NCBI GenBank assembly: GCA_049657775.1 | Contig: JBASNZ010000073.1 | Span: 1-15,530 of the forward strand | Direction of reading: 5' to 3' | Length of the DNA: 15,530 bases | Source: JBASNZ01 sp049657775 | GTDB taxonomy: Bacteria; Actinomycetota; Coriobacteriia; Anaerosomatales; Anaerosomataceae | In this document: positions 1 through 7,505 of the stretch, piece after piece | Position numbering within the stretch: position 1 is the first letter of the stretch | How the letters are laid out: each line of letters begins with the position of its first letter | Made by a program: the position numbers and the translations under genes | The notes under the pieces: generated by a model | What the model was told of the DNA's origin: nothing | Databases searched by the model: none | What the model saw: only the letters and a program-made list of their open reading frames with translations

Positions 1-50
1 GCTCGCTCATAACCCGAAGGTCACAGGTTCAAATCCTGTCCCCGCGACCA
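1..50 (+). tRNA. 3' part of a tRNA-Met (CAT), initiator type; 5' side does not pair
   Basis: The anticodon loop CTCATAA (6-12, anticodon CAT at 8-10), 3' anticodon-stem strand CCCGA (13-17), a perfect T-arm (ACAGG, TTCAAAT, CCTGT), acceptor strand CCCCGCG, discriminator A and an encoded CCA (48-50) are all visible. CCC at positions 39-41 of the tRNA is the initiator-type hallmark. The five bases before the loop (GCTCG) should read about TCGGG to pair with CCCGA; only two of five pairs form. Either this is a displaced tRNA 3' end left at the border of an integrated element, or a damaged tRNA with a short deletion. The window edge hides the rest, so an intact tRNA is unlikely but cannot be fully excluded. 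Confidence 0.75.
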
Positions 51-59
51 ATAAATCCG

Positions 60-103
60 CAGGTCCTGGGCTCACATCGCCTGGGGCCTGTTCTGTTTCT
101 CTG
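60..103 (+). terminator. Rho-independent terminator after the tRNA
   Basis: Arms at 60-70 and 80-90 form an 11-bp stem, including three G-U pairs, around a 9-base loop. A T-rich tract (TTCTGTTTCTCTGTTTCTC) follows at once. Its position ten bases after the CCA end fits the native tRNA terminator. Confidence 0.65.
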
Positions 104-496
104 TTTCTCGGGCGGTTTGTTGCTAGCGCATCGAGGGAATCGACGATACATACCCCCATCGTGGAGATTGCTGCGCGACGCCGCTTGTCGTGTTCTTTCA
201 CAAATCCGCCAGTCGTGTTAGAAGTAGGAGTAGAATCATCTCTGTTAACCCTAGGCAATCTTCGTAAGGCGGAGACTGTCCGGTATCGGGCCGGAGAGAG
301 TGCGCCACGGCCAGCTGAGCGCGAGACCGGGTCACCGGGGGCAAGGTGATCACTTTCAGGTCGACGGTTCACCTGCTTTGACGTGCCGTGGGGTCTAGGA
401 GTGGAAGGGGATGGTGCCTGGCCAGCATGCAAAGGGAGTTACCCGCAAAAAGGGTGCGCAATGGAGCGCATTACTCCGAATTGGAGGGGATTGAGG
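104..496 (+). other. Non-coding leader upstream of the nine-heme cytochrome
   Basis: About 390 bases with no ORF that resembles a protein. Two adjacent small hairpins are visible: 330-336 with 345-351 (7 bp, one G-U, loop GGGGGCAA) and CAGGT 357-361 with ACCTG 371-375. A TAGAAT hexamer at 231-236 could be a -10 element but has no good -35. The region is locally less GC-rich than the rest, between about 185 and 255. It may be a long 5' UTR of the cytochrome gene, but I recognise no known riboswitch class. Confidence 0.35.
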
Positions 497-3400
497 ATGC
501 ACAAACCTCGCAAGTATGCACTATTCCTGGCAGTGGTCGTCATCGCCGTCGTGGCTGTCCCAGCGGCAGCCTTTGGTGCTCTGACAAACGACTACGGCAT
601 GAAGTACGCCGGTCAGGACATTTGTCTCTCGTGTCACGACACCTCGTATGGCGAGACCACCCACGGCCATTTCGCTCAGGTCGGCGCGGACCCTTCAGCA
701 GACTATATGTGGCCCGCAGGCCGTCTTGGCGTTGGTGAGATCGTCGAGAAGTCGCAAGTGGCGTTCACACTCGGTTACGGCACCGGACTTCGCGAGTACC
801 TCGTGAACAACGAAGTTGTCGCCCCCGAGCCCGTACCGGTAGTGTTCACCGAGGTAATGGGTGACTCCCGCTACGAGACCGCCGTCAACGCCTCCAAGGA
901 GGCCTTCGACTCTGCCAGCACCGTCGTTGTCGCCACCGGCGAGTCATTCCCGGATGCCATGGGCGGCGCGGCTCTCGCCGGCGCTGTCGACGGCCCGGTT
1001 CTGCTGACCCCGTCGAGCGCTGTCCCGGCATCGGTCATGGCAGAGATCACGCGCCTTGGCGCGACCAAGGTGTACGTCCTTGGTGGCACGGGTGCCGTCT
1101 CGGGCGACGCGTTCGCGCAGCTTGACGCGGCGTTTGGCGAGGTTGTCCGGGTCACCGGCACCGACCGCTACGCCACCGCACTCGCCGTCGCGAACGAGAC
1201 GATCGATGTCCTGGGTGCTGGCTACACGGGTGGCGCGTTCATGGCTACCGGCGCCAACTTCCCGGACGCCCTCGGCGCCTCTCCGCTCATGTATGCGGAA
1301 GGTATGCCGGTGATCCTGGTCGATCCGACCGGTGCCTACAGCCTCCCCGCCGAAGTGACCGACGTGGTCATCCTCGGCGGAACGGGAGCGGTTCCCGCCT
1401 CCGTTCAGACCGCACTCGGCGCCACGTTCGATAGCCGTATCGCGGGCGACAACCGCTACGAGACGGCCGCAGCTGTTGCACAGTACGGCGTCTCCCTCGG
1501 CATGTCGTGGGACGGCGTTGGCATCGCAACAGGCGAGAACTTCCCGGATGCCCTGTGTGCTGGCCCGCTCGTGGGCTCCAACAACGCTGTCATGCTGCTC
1601 ACCACGTCCGCGAGCCTCTCGACGGACGCAGCGAGCAAGCTGACGGCCAACAAGGCATCGATCGCCAACGCGACCTTCATCGGTGGCACGGGCGCCGTCT
1701 CGGCGTTCTCGCGCAACCAGGTCAAGGCGATCCTTACGGGCGTCACGCCTCCCGCCTCGCAGGACACGAACCCGTTCGTGGTTCCGTCTCTCGAGTGGGA
1801 TCCGATCGCTCCCGATACGTGGGAGATCGGCGAGGCCGGTATCGAGATGGAGACCTACTCCTGCAACCCGTGCCATCACCTTGGTGCGGTCAACCAGGGC
1901 AAGAAGCCGACCGTTGGCAACTTCGTCTCCACGTCGGTCACAGCCTCCGTCAACGCGTGGGTGACCGATCCCACCGGCCCGACGTCATCGCCTGCGAAGT
2001 ACGTCGCCGGCTCGTCGATCCAGTGCGAGGTCTGCCACGGCACCGGTACCCCCACAGGAACCGCCGGAAACCACTTCAGCAACTTCACCAGCAACGTGAA
2101 GATCCTCAAGGGCACCGAGCTTCTCGACTCGCAGGTCTGCGGCCAGTGCCACGGCTCCTACAAGTCGAAGTCGATGTACGGTTACACGCCTGATCAGAAC
2201 ATCATGAACTTCGTGACTCCGCGCACCTTCGCGGATGTTCCGACCGAGGCGTCGTTCACCGCCAACCCGTCGGCCTACAAGTTCTTCCCGAACGGGCAGA
2301 ACAAGGGCGACAAGCACTCGTACTACACCGAGTGGACCATGTCCGGTCACTCATGGCGTGGCGCTCTGACCCCGGCTTCGCCGCGGGCCAGCGTCTACCA
2401 GAAGACCGGCGCGGGTCACTACAATGCGACGACGTCCTCACTCGACTGTGCGAAGTGCCACACTGGTGAGGGCTACGCGGTCCGCAAGGGCCTGGCCATC
2501 GTGGATGGCTTCGTGCCCTCCAACTCCAACACTGGCTTCATGGGTCAGGAGTGCGCCGTCTGCCACATCCCGCATGGTGCCGATTCCGAGAACGGCATGG
2601 CCGTTCGTGCGCCGGACGCGACACCCAGCCTGCTGGGCGTCACGATGACCAGCATCTGCGAAGACTGCCACAACTACCAGCTGGAGATGCAGAACCTTCC
2701 GTTCCCCGCATTCCCCAGCAATCCTGCAACGATCAGCCTGACTGCACGTGCGGGCGACTTCTTCAGCCACCCGACTCGTGAGATCTACAGCGGCGTTGGC
2801 ATGTACGACGTCGAGGACGCTGGCAAGTTCATGCCGGGCGTGAAGTGCGAAGAGTGCCACATGCCGGCGACCAAGTCCGACTTCCCGAGCAAGACGGGAC
2901 TCGAGCGTTACGCGAACCAGTCGTGGAAGCGCTACAGCCACCGCATGTTCATCATGGAGCCGGGCAAGGCAGCCGACTGGGGTCTCGCTCCTTGGGGCGA
3001 CTCTTGCTCGCCGTGCCACGCCGGTCAGTCGCAGGATGAGCTGCAGGACAACATCGAGAAGTGGCAGCAAAACGCCGCTGTCGCAGCTGCAGCTACCCAG
3101 GCCGCATACGAGGCCGCATGGGCCATCAAGGACGACACGGCGGGTTCTGCTGACATGCGCCTGCTGGCTCGTGCTCGCGTGAACTACAAGAACTACACGG
3201 GTGAGGGTTCCATGGGCGCCCACAACCCCGAGTACATCGTCGCCGGCCTTGAGGCCGCCACGAAGATGGCCAAGTCGGTTCAGGGCGAGTTCGGGTTCGT
3301 GTCTGGTGGCACGGCCACCGGCGATCTCGACTACGTCATCGGCCAGGTGCTCAATGGTGACGGTTCGGGTGCCGCAGGCGCCAAGATCGTCTACACCATC

Positions 3401-3541
3401 AACGGCACCGACGAGTACACGGCGATGGCCGACGCGAACGGGAACTTCTCGTTCCTGTTCTCCTATCTGGACGACGTCACGAGCATCAAGTGGGTACGCT
3501 CCGCAGACCCGGCTACCGAGCTCGAGTACCTCGTTCCGTAA
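497..3541 (+). CDS. Secreted nine-heme c-type cytochrome with CWB2 wall-binding repeats
   Basis: A 1014-residue exported cytochrome. The ATG at 497 is chosen because GGAGG lies 9 bases upstream and it opens a clean signal peptide (basic MHKPRK, hydrophobic core 8-22, AAAFGA near 23-28); an upstream in-frame start at 383 would bury it. Nine CXXCH motifs begin at residues 43, 456, 510, 548, 651, 686, 721, 784 and 837. Between hemes 1 and 2, residues about 115-415 hold three CWB2 repeats with GDSRYETA / GTDRYATA / GDNRYETA, FPDA and GGTGAV signatures, known for non-covalent attachment to wall polymers. The CEECHMP stretch, later histidines, CSPCH and a late GAHNPEY helix resemble NrfA-type cytochromes. 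The C-terminus (about 943-1000) looks like a small carboxypeptidase-regulatory-like beta domain. Inferred role: wall-exposed electron transfer, possibly reductase activity. No sorting motif is seen. Confidence 0.9.
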   Translation: MHKPRKYALFLAVVVIAVVAVPAAAFGALTNDYGMKYAGQDICLSCHDTSYGETTHGHFAQVGADPSADYMWPAGRLGVGEIVEKSQVAFTLGYGTGLREYLVNNEVVAPEPVPVVFTEVMGDSRYETAVNASKEAFDSASTVVVATGESFPDAMGGAALAGAVDGPVLLTPSSAVPASVMAEITRLGATKVYVLGGTGAVSGDAFAQLDAAFGEVVRVTGTDRYATALAVANETIDVLGAGYTGGAFMATGANFPDALGASPLMYAEGMPVILVDPTGAYSLPAEVTDVVILGGTGAVPASVQTALGATFDSRIAGDNRYETAAAVAQYGVSLGMSWDGVGIATGENFPDALCAGPLVGSNNAVMLLTTSASLSTDAASKLTANKASIANATFIGGTGAVSAFSRNQVKAILTGVTPPASQDTNPFVVPSLEWDPIAPDTWEIGEAGIEMETYSCNPCHHLGAVNQGKKPTVGNFVSTSVTASVNAWVTDPTGPTSSPAKYVAGSSIQCEVCHGTGTPTGTAGNHFSNFTSNVKILKGTELLDSQVCGQCHGSYKSKSMYGYTPDQNIMNFVTPRTFADVPTEASFTANPSAYKFFPNGQNKGDKHSYYTEWTMSGHSWRGALTPASPRASVYQKTGAGHYNATTSSLDCAKCHTGEGYAVRKGLAIVDGFVPSNSNTGFMGQECAVCHIPHGADSENGMAVRAPDATPSLLGVTMTSICEDCHNYQLEMQNLPFPAFPSNPATISLTARAGDFFSHPTREIYSGVGMYDVEDAGKFMPGVKCEECHMPATKSDFPSKTGLERYANQSWKRYSHRMFIMEPGKAADWGLAPWGDSCSPCHAGQSQDELQDNIEKWQQNAAVAAAATQAAYEAAWAIKDDTAGSADMRLLARARVNYKNYTGEGSMGAHNPEYIVAGLEAATKMAKSVQGEFGFVSGGTATGDLDYVIGQVLNGDGSGAAGAKIVYTINGTDEYTAMADANGNFSFLFSYLDDVTSIKWVRSADPATELEYLVP

Positions 3542-3570
3542 GCCGTAGGTTCGTATCTGTACCAGGGTTC

Positions 3571-3604
3571 GTGGCCCCGGCACCCGAAAGGGAGCCGGGG
3601 CCAC
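3571..3604 (+). terminator. Strong hairpin after the nine-heme cytochrome
   Basis: Perfect 11-bp arms GTGGCCCCGGC (3571-3581) and GCCGGGGCCAC (3594-3604). The loop itself can close as CCC-GAAA-GGG. The tract that follows (ACTCTGCACGGTTCTTG) is only weakly T-rich, so termination may be partial and allow read-through to the next cytochrome. Confidence 0.6.
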
Positions 3605-3712
3605 ACTCTGCACGGTTCTTGCTGCATAGGGTACTATTCACGTTGACCTTCAACTTGCATCGATCGCCCGAGCCCCGGCACCGCGATCGTCTGGAAAGCA
3701 GACCGACACCCG

Positions 3713-5284
3713 ATGGAACCACGCGCCGCAAACAAGTCACCCAAGATCGCCGCCGCAATCGCGCTTCTCGCGGTTGTCGTCCTCGTGGCGTGGCTTGCAG
3801 TCACACAGTTGGTTCCGGGTCCCAAGAGCGCAGGTCCCGCCAAGTACACCCACCCCGTGATGGCCTCGTCACAGACGTGCACGTCATGTAAGGCGACACT
3901 GCACGACTACAAGCATCTTGAGCCGTACACCGATCAGGCGTGCGAGCGCTGCCACTCACTGGACTCGTGGCGCGACACCCACTTCACTCACCAGCAGAGC
4001 GACCTTGACGTGAGTTTCCACGCTATCGTCGGCTGTGCGCGCTGCCACACCGAGGGGGAGGCTGATCCGTCCCCCGCGTGCGTGTCGTGCCACGCCGCCA
4101 AGTCCATACACGACGCTGCCGTCACTAACTGCCAGCCGTGTCACACCGCGATCGCCTGGTCGTTGCGTCGTCCGCTGCCCGAGGATCACCTGTCACTGGA
4201 AGGCGGGCATGCGTCCGTCACGTGCTTCCAGTGCCACAAGGCGACACGAGCGAAGGACGCACCCGATCGTCGGTGCGTGGACTGCCATGGGAGAAACCAC
4301 GGCGGGCTGACCACGTGTGAAGACTGCCACGACCCGGCACGGCAGTGGGCGCCCAGCCCCGATTTCAACCACTCGACGTTCTTCCCCCTCAAGTATCGTC
4401 ACGCTCAGGCCGCATGTGCGGACTGTCACGTCGGTGGGCGATTCGCGGGGACGCCAACCAACTGCTCCGGATGTCACGCGGTCGTCCACACCAACCTGAC
4501 GGCGTGCGAGAAGTGCCACACGCCAGCCGGCTTTGTGCCTTCTACGTTCAACCACTCGGCGTACTTCAAGATCACCGGTCGTCATACAGCACTCGACTGC
4601 GCCGACTGCCATAAGCGTGGGGTCTACAACACGACTCCCACGTACTGCTCGGGTTGCCACGGAACGAAGCACGGCGGACTCTCCGCATGCCAGAAGTGCC
4701 ATACGACAGCGGGCTTCAAGCCCTCCACCTTCGAGCATACGAACGTCTTCGTGCTGGTGGGGGCCCACGCCAAGCTGCGGTGTGACAAGTGTCACCCGGG
4801 CTACCGCTATGCCCAGAACATCGGCAATGGCGGCACGGCCTGCAACAGCTGCCACGCAGGGCCACACGACGCGGACATCACCGCGTGCAAGAACTGTCAC
4901 ACGACGACCTCGTGGGTGCCCACCAAGGCGATCACCCATCCGGGATACATCCAGCTTGGATCCGAGCATCAGGCGCGCTCGTGCACTCTGTGCCACCCTA
5001 CGCTCAAGTTCGAGGTTCCAACCACGCCGTGCGAAGACTGCCACGCGAGCACGATTCCGCACGTTGGTCCCACCGATTGTCTGCGCTGTCATAGGCCGAC
5101 CACGTGGTCCGAGGTGCACTTCACGCACCCCGAGCTGGGGATACACGAGGGAACGACCCTTAATCAGCAGTGTCTGTGGTGCCACCCCGGCCCCGACTTC
5201 ACCACGTGGCAGTGCAAGTCATGCCATCTCGAAGGCGGGATTCCGATGGTCGGCGCGTGGCTGATGAGGCACTCGGGCAGCTAG
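3713..5284 (+). CDS. Membrane-anchored cytochrome with 21 CXXCH plus one CXXCK
   Basis: 523 residues. One N-terminal hydrophobic helix (about 12-32) without an obvious cleavage site suggests a membrane anchor with the rest outside. CXXCH motifs start at 77, 108, 123, 140, 171, 188, 202, 235, 251, 265, 296, 312, 326, 357, 377, 392, 424, 440, 456, 487 and 501. CTSCK at 56 is an extra possible heme site with lysine in place of histidine. The motifs fall into seven three-heme modules of 61-66 residues, so the chain is probably an extended heme wire. It sits 171 bases after the nine-heme cytochrome on the same strand and likely passes electrons between membrane and wall. The only SD-like bases (GGAAAG, 3693-3698) are distant and lie in a small hairpin GTCTG/CAGAC, so translation may be weak or structured. 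The exact physiological partner is unknown. Confidence 0.9.
   Translation: MEPRAANKSPKIAAAIALLAVVVLVAWLAVTQLVPGPKSAGPAKYTHPVMASSQTCTSCKATLHDYKHLEPYTDQACERCHSLDSWRDTHFTHQQSDLDVSFHAIVGCARCHTEGEADPSPACVSCHAAKSIHDAAVTNCQPCHTAIAWSLRRPLPEDHLSLEGGHASVTCFQCHKATRAKDAPDRRCVDCHGRNHGGLTTCEDCHDPARQWAPSPDFNHSTFFPLKYRHAQAACADCHVGGRFAGTPTNCSGCHAVVHTNLTACEKCHTPAGFVPSTFNHSAYFKITGRHTALDCADCHKRGVYNTTPTYCSGCHGTKHGGLSACQKCHTTAGFKPSTFEHTNVFVLVGAHAKLRCDKCHPGYRYAQNIGNGGTACNSCHAGPHDADITACKNCHTTTSWVPTKAITHPGYIQLGSEHQARSCTLCHPTLKFEVPTTPCEDCHASTIPHVGPTDCLRCHRPTTWSEVHFTHPELGIHEGTTLNQQCLWCHPGPDFTTWQCKSCHLEGGIPMVGAWLMRHSGS
3941..5254 (+). repeat. Seven tandem triheme modules within the cytochrome
   Basis: Module starts are the first cysteine at residues 77, 140, 202, 265, 326, 392 and 456 (periods 63, 62, 63, 61, 66, 64). 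Inside each, the second CXXCH is 31-33 residues on and the third is 14-20 further. Modules 3-5 are the most alike, sharing TPTNCSGCH/TPTYCSGCH, ACEKCHT/ACQKCHT and PSTFNH/PSTFEH, which points to recent duplication of that part. Confidence 0.85.
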
Positions 5285-6486
5285 CCCGGGAACTCCTCGA
5301 CCCCGTTCAGCTTCATGTCCCAGATGCGCCACTTCTTGTACTCGTGGCCGCCCATGAACGCTGAAGCGCGCAGGATCAGCTCGTTGTGCTCGAGCAGCAT
5401 CGAGACGTCGCAATCCCGGTATCCGTGCGAGAGCGCGTACTCATGCACTTCCTCAAAGAGCAATGCGTCGGCACCCAGGCGGCGATGGCCGGGGACGATG
5501 CCGAAGAACATCAGCCGGACCCGGTGGAGTTTCTTTCTCGTGGTCATCAGGCGTGCGAGCCGGATGTAGTCGGAATCGCCATACCACTTCCACCGCGGAC
5601 GGAGTGCGACGTTCGGGTCGGGGAAGCAGCCCAGAACCGCGACGGGGGTACCTTCGTGGTACGCGAATCGGATGAGACCCGGATCGATGATGGGCTTGAG
5701 CGACTCGGCAAGCGCGTCTGCTTCCCAGTCCATGATCGGGAGAAAGCCCCAGTTGTTGGCCCATGCCTGGTTATAGATCTCGATAACGAGCTTGATGTCT
5801 TCCTCGAAACGCGTCATGTCGACCGGACGCGTCTCGATACTACGGTGGGCCCGTACCGCACTCGCGACCTTGTTCAGCCGATCGGGGAGCGGAGCGGTGA
5901 GGTCGATGAAGTAAGCGACGTAGTCCATGGCCTTCGCGAACCCGTAGTTCTCGATAAGGTCCTTGTAGTACGGCGGGTTGTGTGTGAGTTCGACCGTCGG
6001 CGGGGTGTCGAAGCCCTCGATCAAACACGCTTGACGCTCGTGCGTGGCATTGGAGTACTCGCCAGGGCCCCGGAGGGTGTCGGCCCTCTTGCTCCGGGCC
6101 CAGTCGCGAACGGCGTCGAGAAGGGCGTTGGCTACCGCCTGGTCGTTCACGCACTCGAAGAATCCAAAGAACGCGAACTTGCCGTAGTAGTACTCGTTGA
6201 AGCGCTCATTGATCGAGCCCGATACCCGACCCACCGCCTTGCGGTCGCGGTACGCGATGAAGTGCGTGACCTCAGCGGTCCGATGGTACGGGTGCTCGGG
6301 GGTCAGCAACCCGACGATCCCGAGCGCCTTGTTGCCGAGCAGGTCCGCGTTGAGCTGCGGCGTCCAGAAGGGGTCGCCTTCGTTGAGCTGCCACGCCACC
6401 TTCACAAAGTCCTTGATCCGCGGATCTCCCAGCGGTATCTCCACGATCTCCACAGTGGCAGTGCTGCTGGACGCGGTTTCACTCAT
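5281..6486 (-). CDS. YghO-like N-acyltransferase, candidate bacterial ceramide synthase
   Basis: 401 residues, GNAT-superfamily fold of the YghO type. Recognisable family stretches are WTPQL (41-45), the FFGFFEC block (106-112), EGFDTPP (157-163), THNPPYY (168-174) and IVPGHRRLGAD (330-340) with the following helix, which matches the acyl-CoA binding part of GNAT proteins. Known: as I recall, the ceramide synthase of Caulobacter is a YghO-like protein that N-acylates the SPT-derived long-chain base. Inferred: the same job here, because an SPT-like gene lies about 3.5 kb away. A different amine acceptor is possible. The start has AGGAGG 11 bases upstream. The gene is convergent with the 21-heme cytochrome, sharing a CTAG stop overlap, and divergent from the acyltransferase operon. 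Confidence 0.75.
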   Translation of the reverse strand: MSETASSSTATVEIVEIPLGDPRIKDFVKVAWQLNEGDPFWTPQLNADLLGNKALGIVGLLTPEHPYHRTAEVTHFIAYRDRKAVGRVSGSINERFNEYYYGKFAFFGFFECVNDQAVANALLDAVRDWARSKRADTLRGPGEYSNATHERQACLIEGFDTPPTVELTHNPPYYKDLIENYGFAKAMDYVAYFIDLTAPLPDRLNKVASAVRAHRSIETRPVDMTRFEEDIKLVIEIYNQAWANNWGFLPIMDWEADALAESLKPIIDPGLIRFAYHEGTPVAVLGCFPDPNVALRPRWKWYGDSDYIRLARLMTTRKKLHRVRLMFFGIVPGHRRLGADALLFEEVHEYALSHGYRDCDVSMLLEHNELILRASAFMGGHEYKKWRIWDMKLNGVEEFPG

Positions 6487-6607
6487 GGTGGGCGGATCCT
6501 CCTCGGACGCTTCGCAGGGCTAGCTGAAGCGTAGCAGAACAGCGTGCCCGCAAACGGCATACTGTACACTTGTTTGACCACCCGGGGCGACGGAGGAGCG
6601 GCGACGC

Positions 6608-7483
6608 GTGGGGTTCGAATCGTTCTCCAACAGCAGAATCGGTATCGGCACCGCCGTGGCGGTGAGTCGTGTGCTGCCCCGCTCGCCAGCGAGTGGACTC
6701 GCTCGAGTGGTTGCAGGCAGGTTGGCTGCCAATAGCGCCTCGCCGATGGTGCGCGCGATACGGGCGAACCAGTATGTCGCTTCCGGTCGCACGCTTGACG
6801 CGGTCGAACTCGACGTGGCGGCTCGGGAGGTCCTTACAAACTCCGGACGCTACCTCTACGACCTCTTCAGCCTCCGGCCCGGCAAAGAGGCGATCATGCG
6901 ACTCGTGCACCGCGATGCGACGTTCGATCGCGTTCTTGATGAGGTGCGCTCGCGGGCCCACGTCTACGCAAGCTGTCACCTGGGGAGTTTCGACATCGTC
7001 GGACAGTCGCTTGGCTACAACGGATGGCGGGCCCAGGTCCTCTCGGTGCCAAATCCCAACGGCGGGTACAAAGCCCAGAACGACATCCGGGAGCTATCCG
7101 GTCTGGAGATGACGCCGGTGTCGATGGAGTCGCTCAAGGCGGCGGCGCGGCGACTGGCCGAGGGGGGCTCAGTGGTAACGGGGCTGGACCGCCCTATCCC
7201 GGATCCCAGGATTCGCCCCGTCTTCTTCAAGGAGCCCTCAGCTTTGCCGCTACTTCACGTTAGACTCGCCATGCAAGCCAAGGCCCCTGTTGTTGTTGTC
7301 GCATGCCCGCTGTGCGAGGACGGCACCTACCAGCTGCTGGCGTCGGACCCGATCGAGATGACCGGGGCCGATCAACTCGCCAATGCCACGCGGGTCCTGG
7401 CTGTGGCCGAGGAGTTCATCACCGCGCATCGTCTGCAATGGGTCATGCCGCATGCGGTGTGGCCGGACGTGGAAGCACCGTAG
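6608..7483 (+). CDS. LpxL/HtrB/PatA-type lysophospholipid acyltransferase
   Basis: 291 residues with a GTG start and GGAGG 11 bases upstream. The HX4D catalytic motif of the LPLAT family is at H124-D129 (CHLGSFD), and VVTGLDRP (189-196) matches the conserved block that follows in LpxL-type enzymes. The N-terminus is only mildly hydrophobic, so it is probably a peripheral or single-pass inner-leaflet protein. Known family members put an acyl chain from acyl-ACP or acyl-CoA on lipid A or, in mycobacteria (PatA), on phosphatidylinositol mannosides. A Gram-positive would not have lipid A, so a glycolipid acceptor is more likely. It heads an operon with the CDP-alcohol phosphatidyltransferase 22 bases downstream, an arrangement like mycobacterial patA with pgsA1. 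No convincing promoter was found in the 121-base divergent gap. Confidence 0.75.
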   Translation: MGFESFSNSRIGIGTAVAVSRVLPRSPASGLARVVAGRLAANSASPMVRAIRANQYVASGRTLDAVELDVAAREVLTNSGRYLYDLFSLRPGKEAIMRLVHRDATFDRVLDEVRSRAHVYASCHLGSFDIVGQSLGYNGWRAQVLSVPNPNGGYKAQNDIRELSGLEMTPVSMESLKAAARRLAEGGSVVTGLDRPIPDPRIRPVFFKEPSALPLLHVRLAMQAKAPVVVVACPLCEDGTYQLLASDPIEMTGADQLANATRVLAVAEEFITAHRLQWVMPHAVWPDVEAP

Positions 7484-7505
7484 GCACGCAAAGGAAGAGG
7501 GCGGA

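Noticed and set aside
292..365. Possible glycine-riboswitch-like sequence (GGAGAGAGTG, GGGGGCAA, CACTTTCAGGT)
   Set aside because: Scattered similarity only: the CCGAAGG core is missing and a cytochrome gene downstream makes no sense for glycine control.
7..432. 141-residue minus-strand ORF ending in AGTGFEPVTFGL
   Set aside because: Its end is simply the antisense of the tRNA 3' part, a common misannotation. The rest is low-complexity arginine/serine-rich with no domain or start signal.
383..496. Upstream extension of the nine-heme cytochrome
   Set aside because: It would place 38 residues before an evident signal peptide; the ATG at 497 has a good SD site.
2438..3613. 391-residue ORF antisense to the nine-heme cytochrome
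   Set aside because: Shadow frame of a GC-rich gene. The plus strand has nine heme motifs and a signal peptide; the antisense product resembles nothing.
4316..5077. CRISPR-like or tandem DNA repeat
   Set aside because: The periodicity is in protein (heme modules of about 63 residues) with diverged DNA; there are no identical short repeats with spacers.
5386..6534. 382-residue plus-strand ORF opposite the acyltransferase
   Set aside because: Rich in R, V and E from reverse-complement codon bias, with no domain. The minus-strand protein has clear family motifs.
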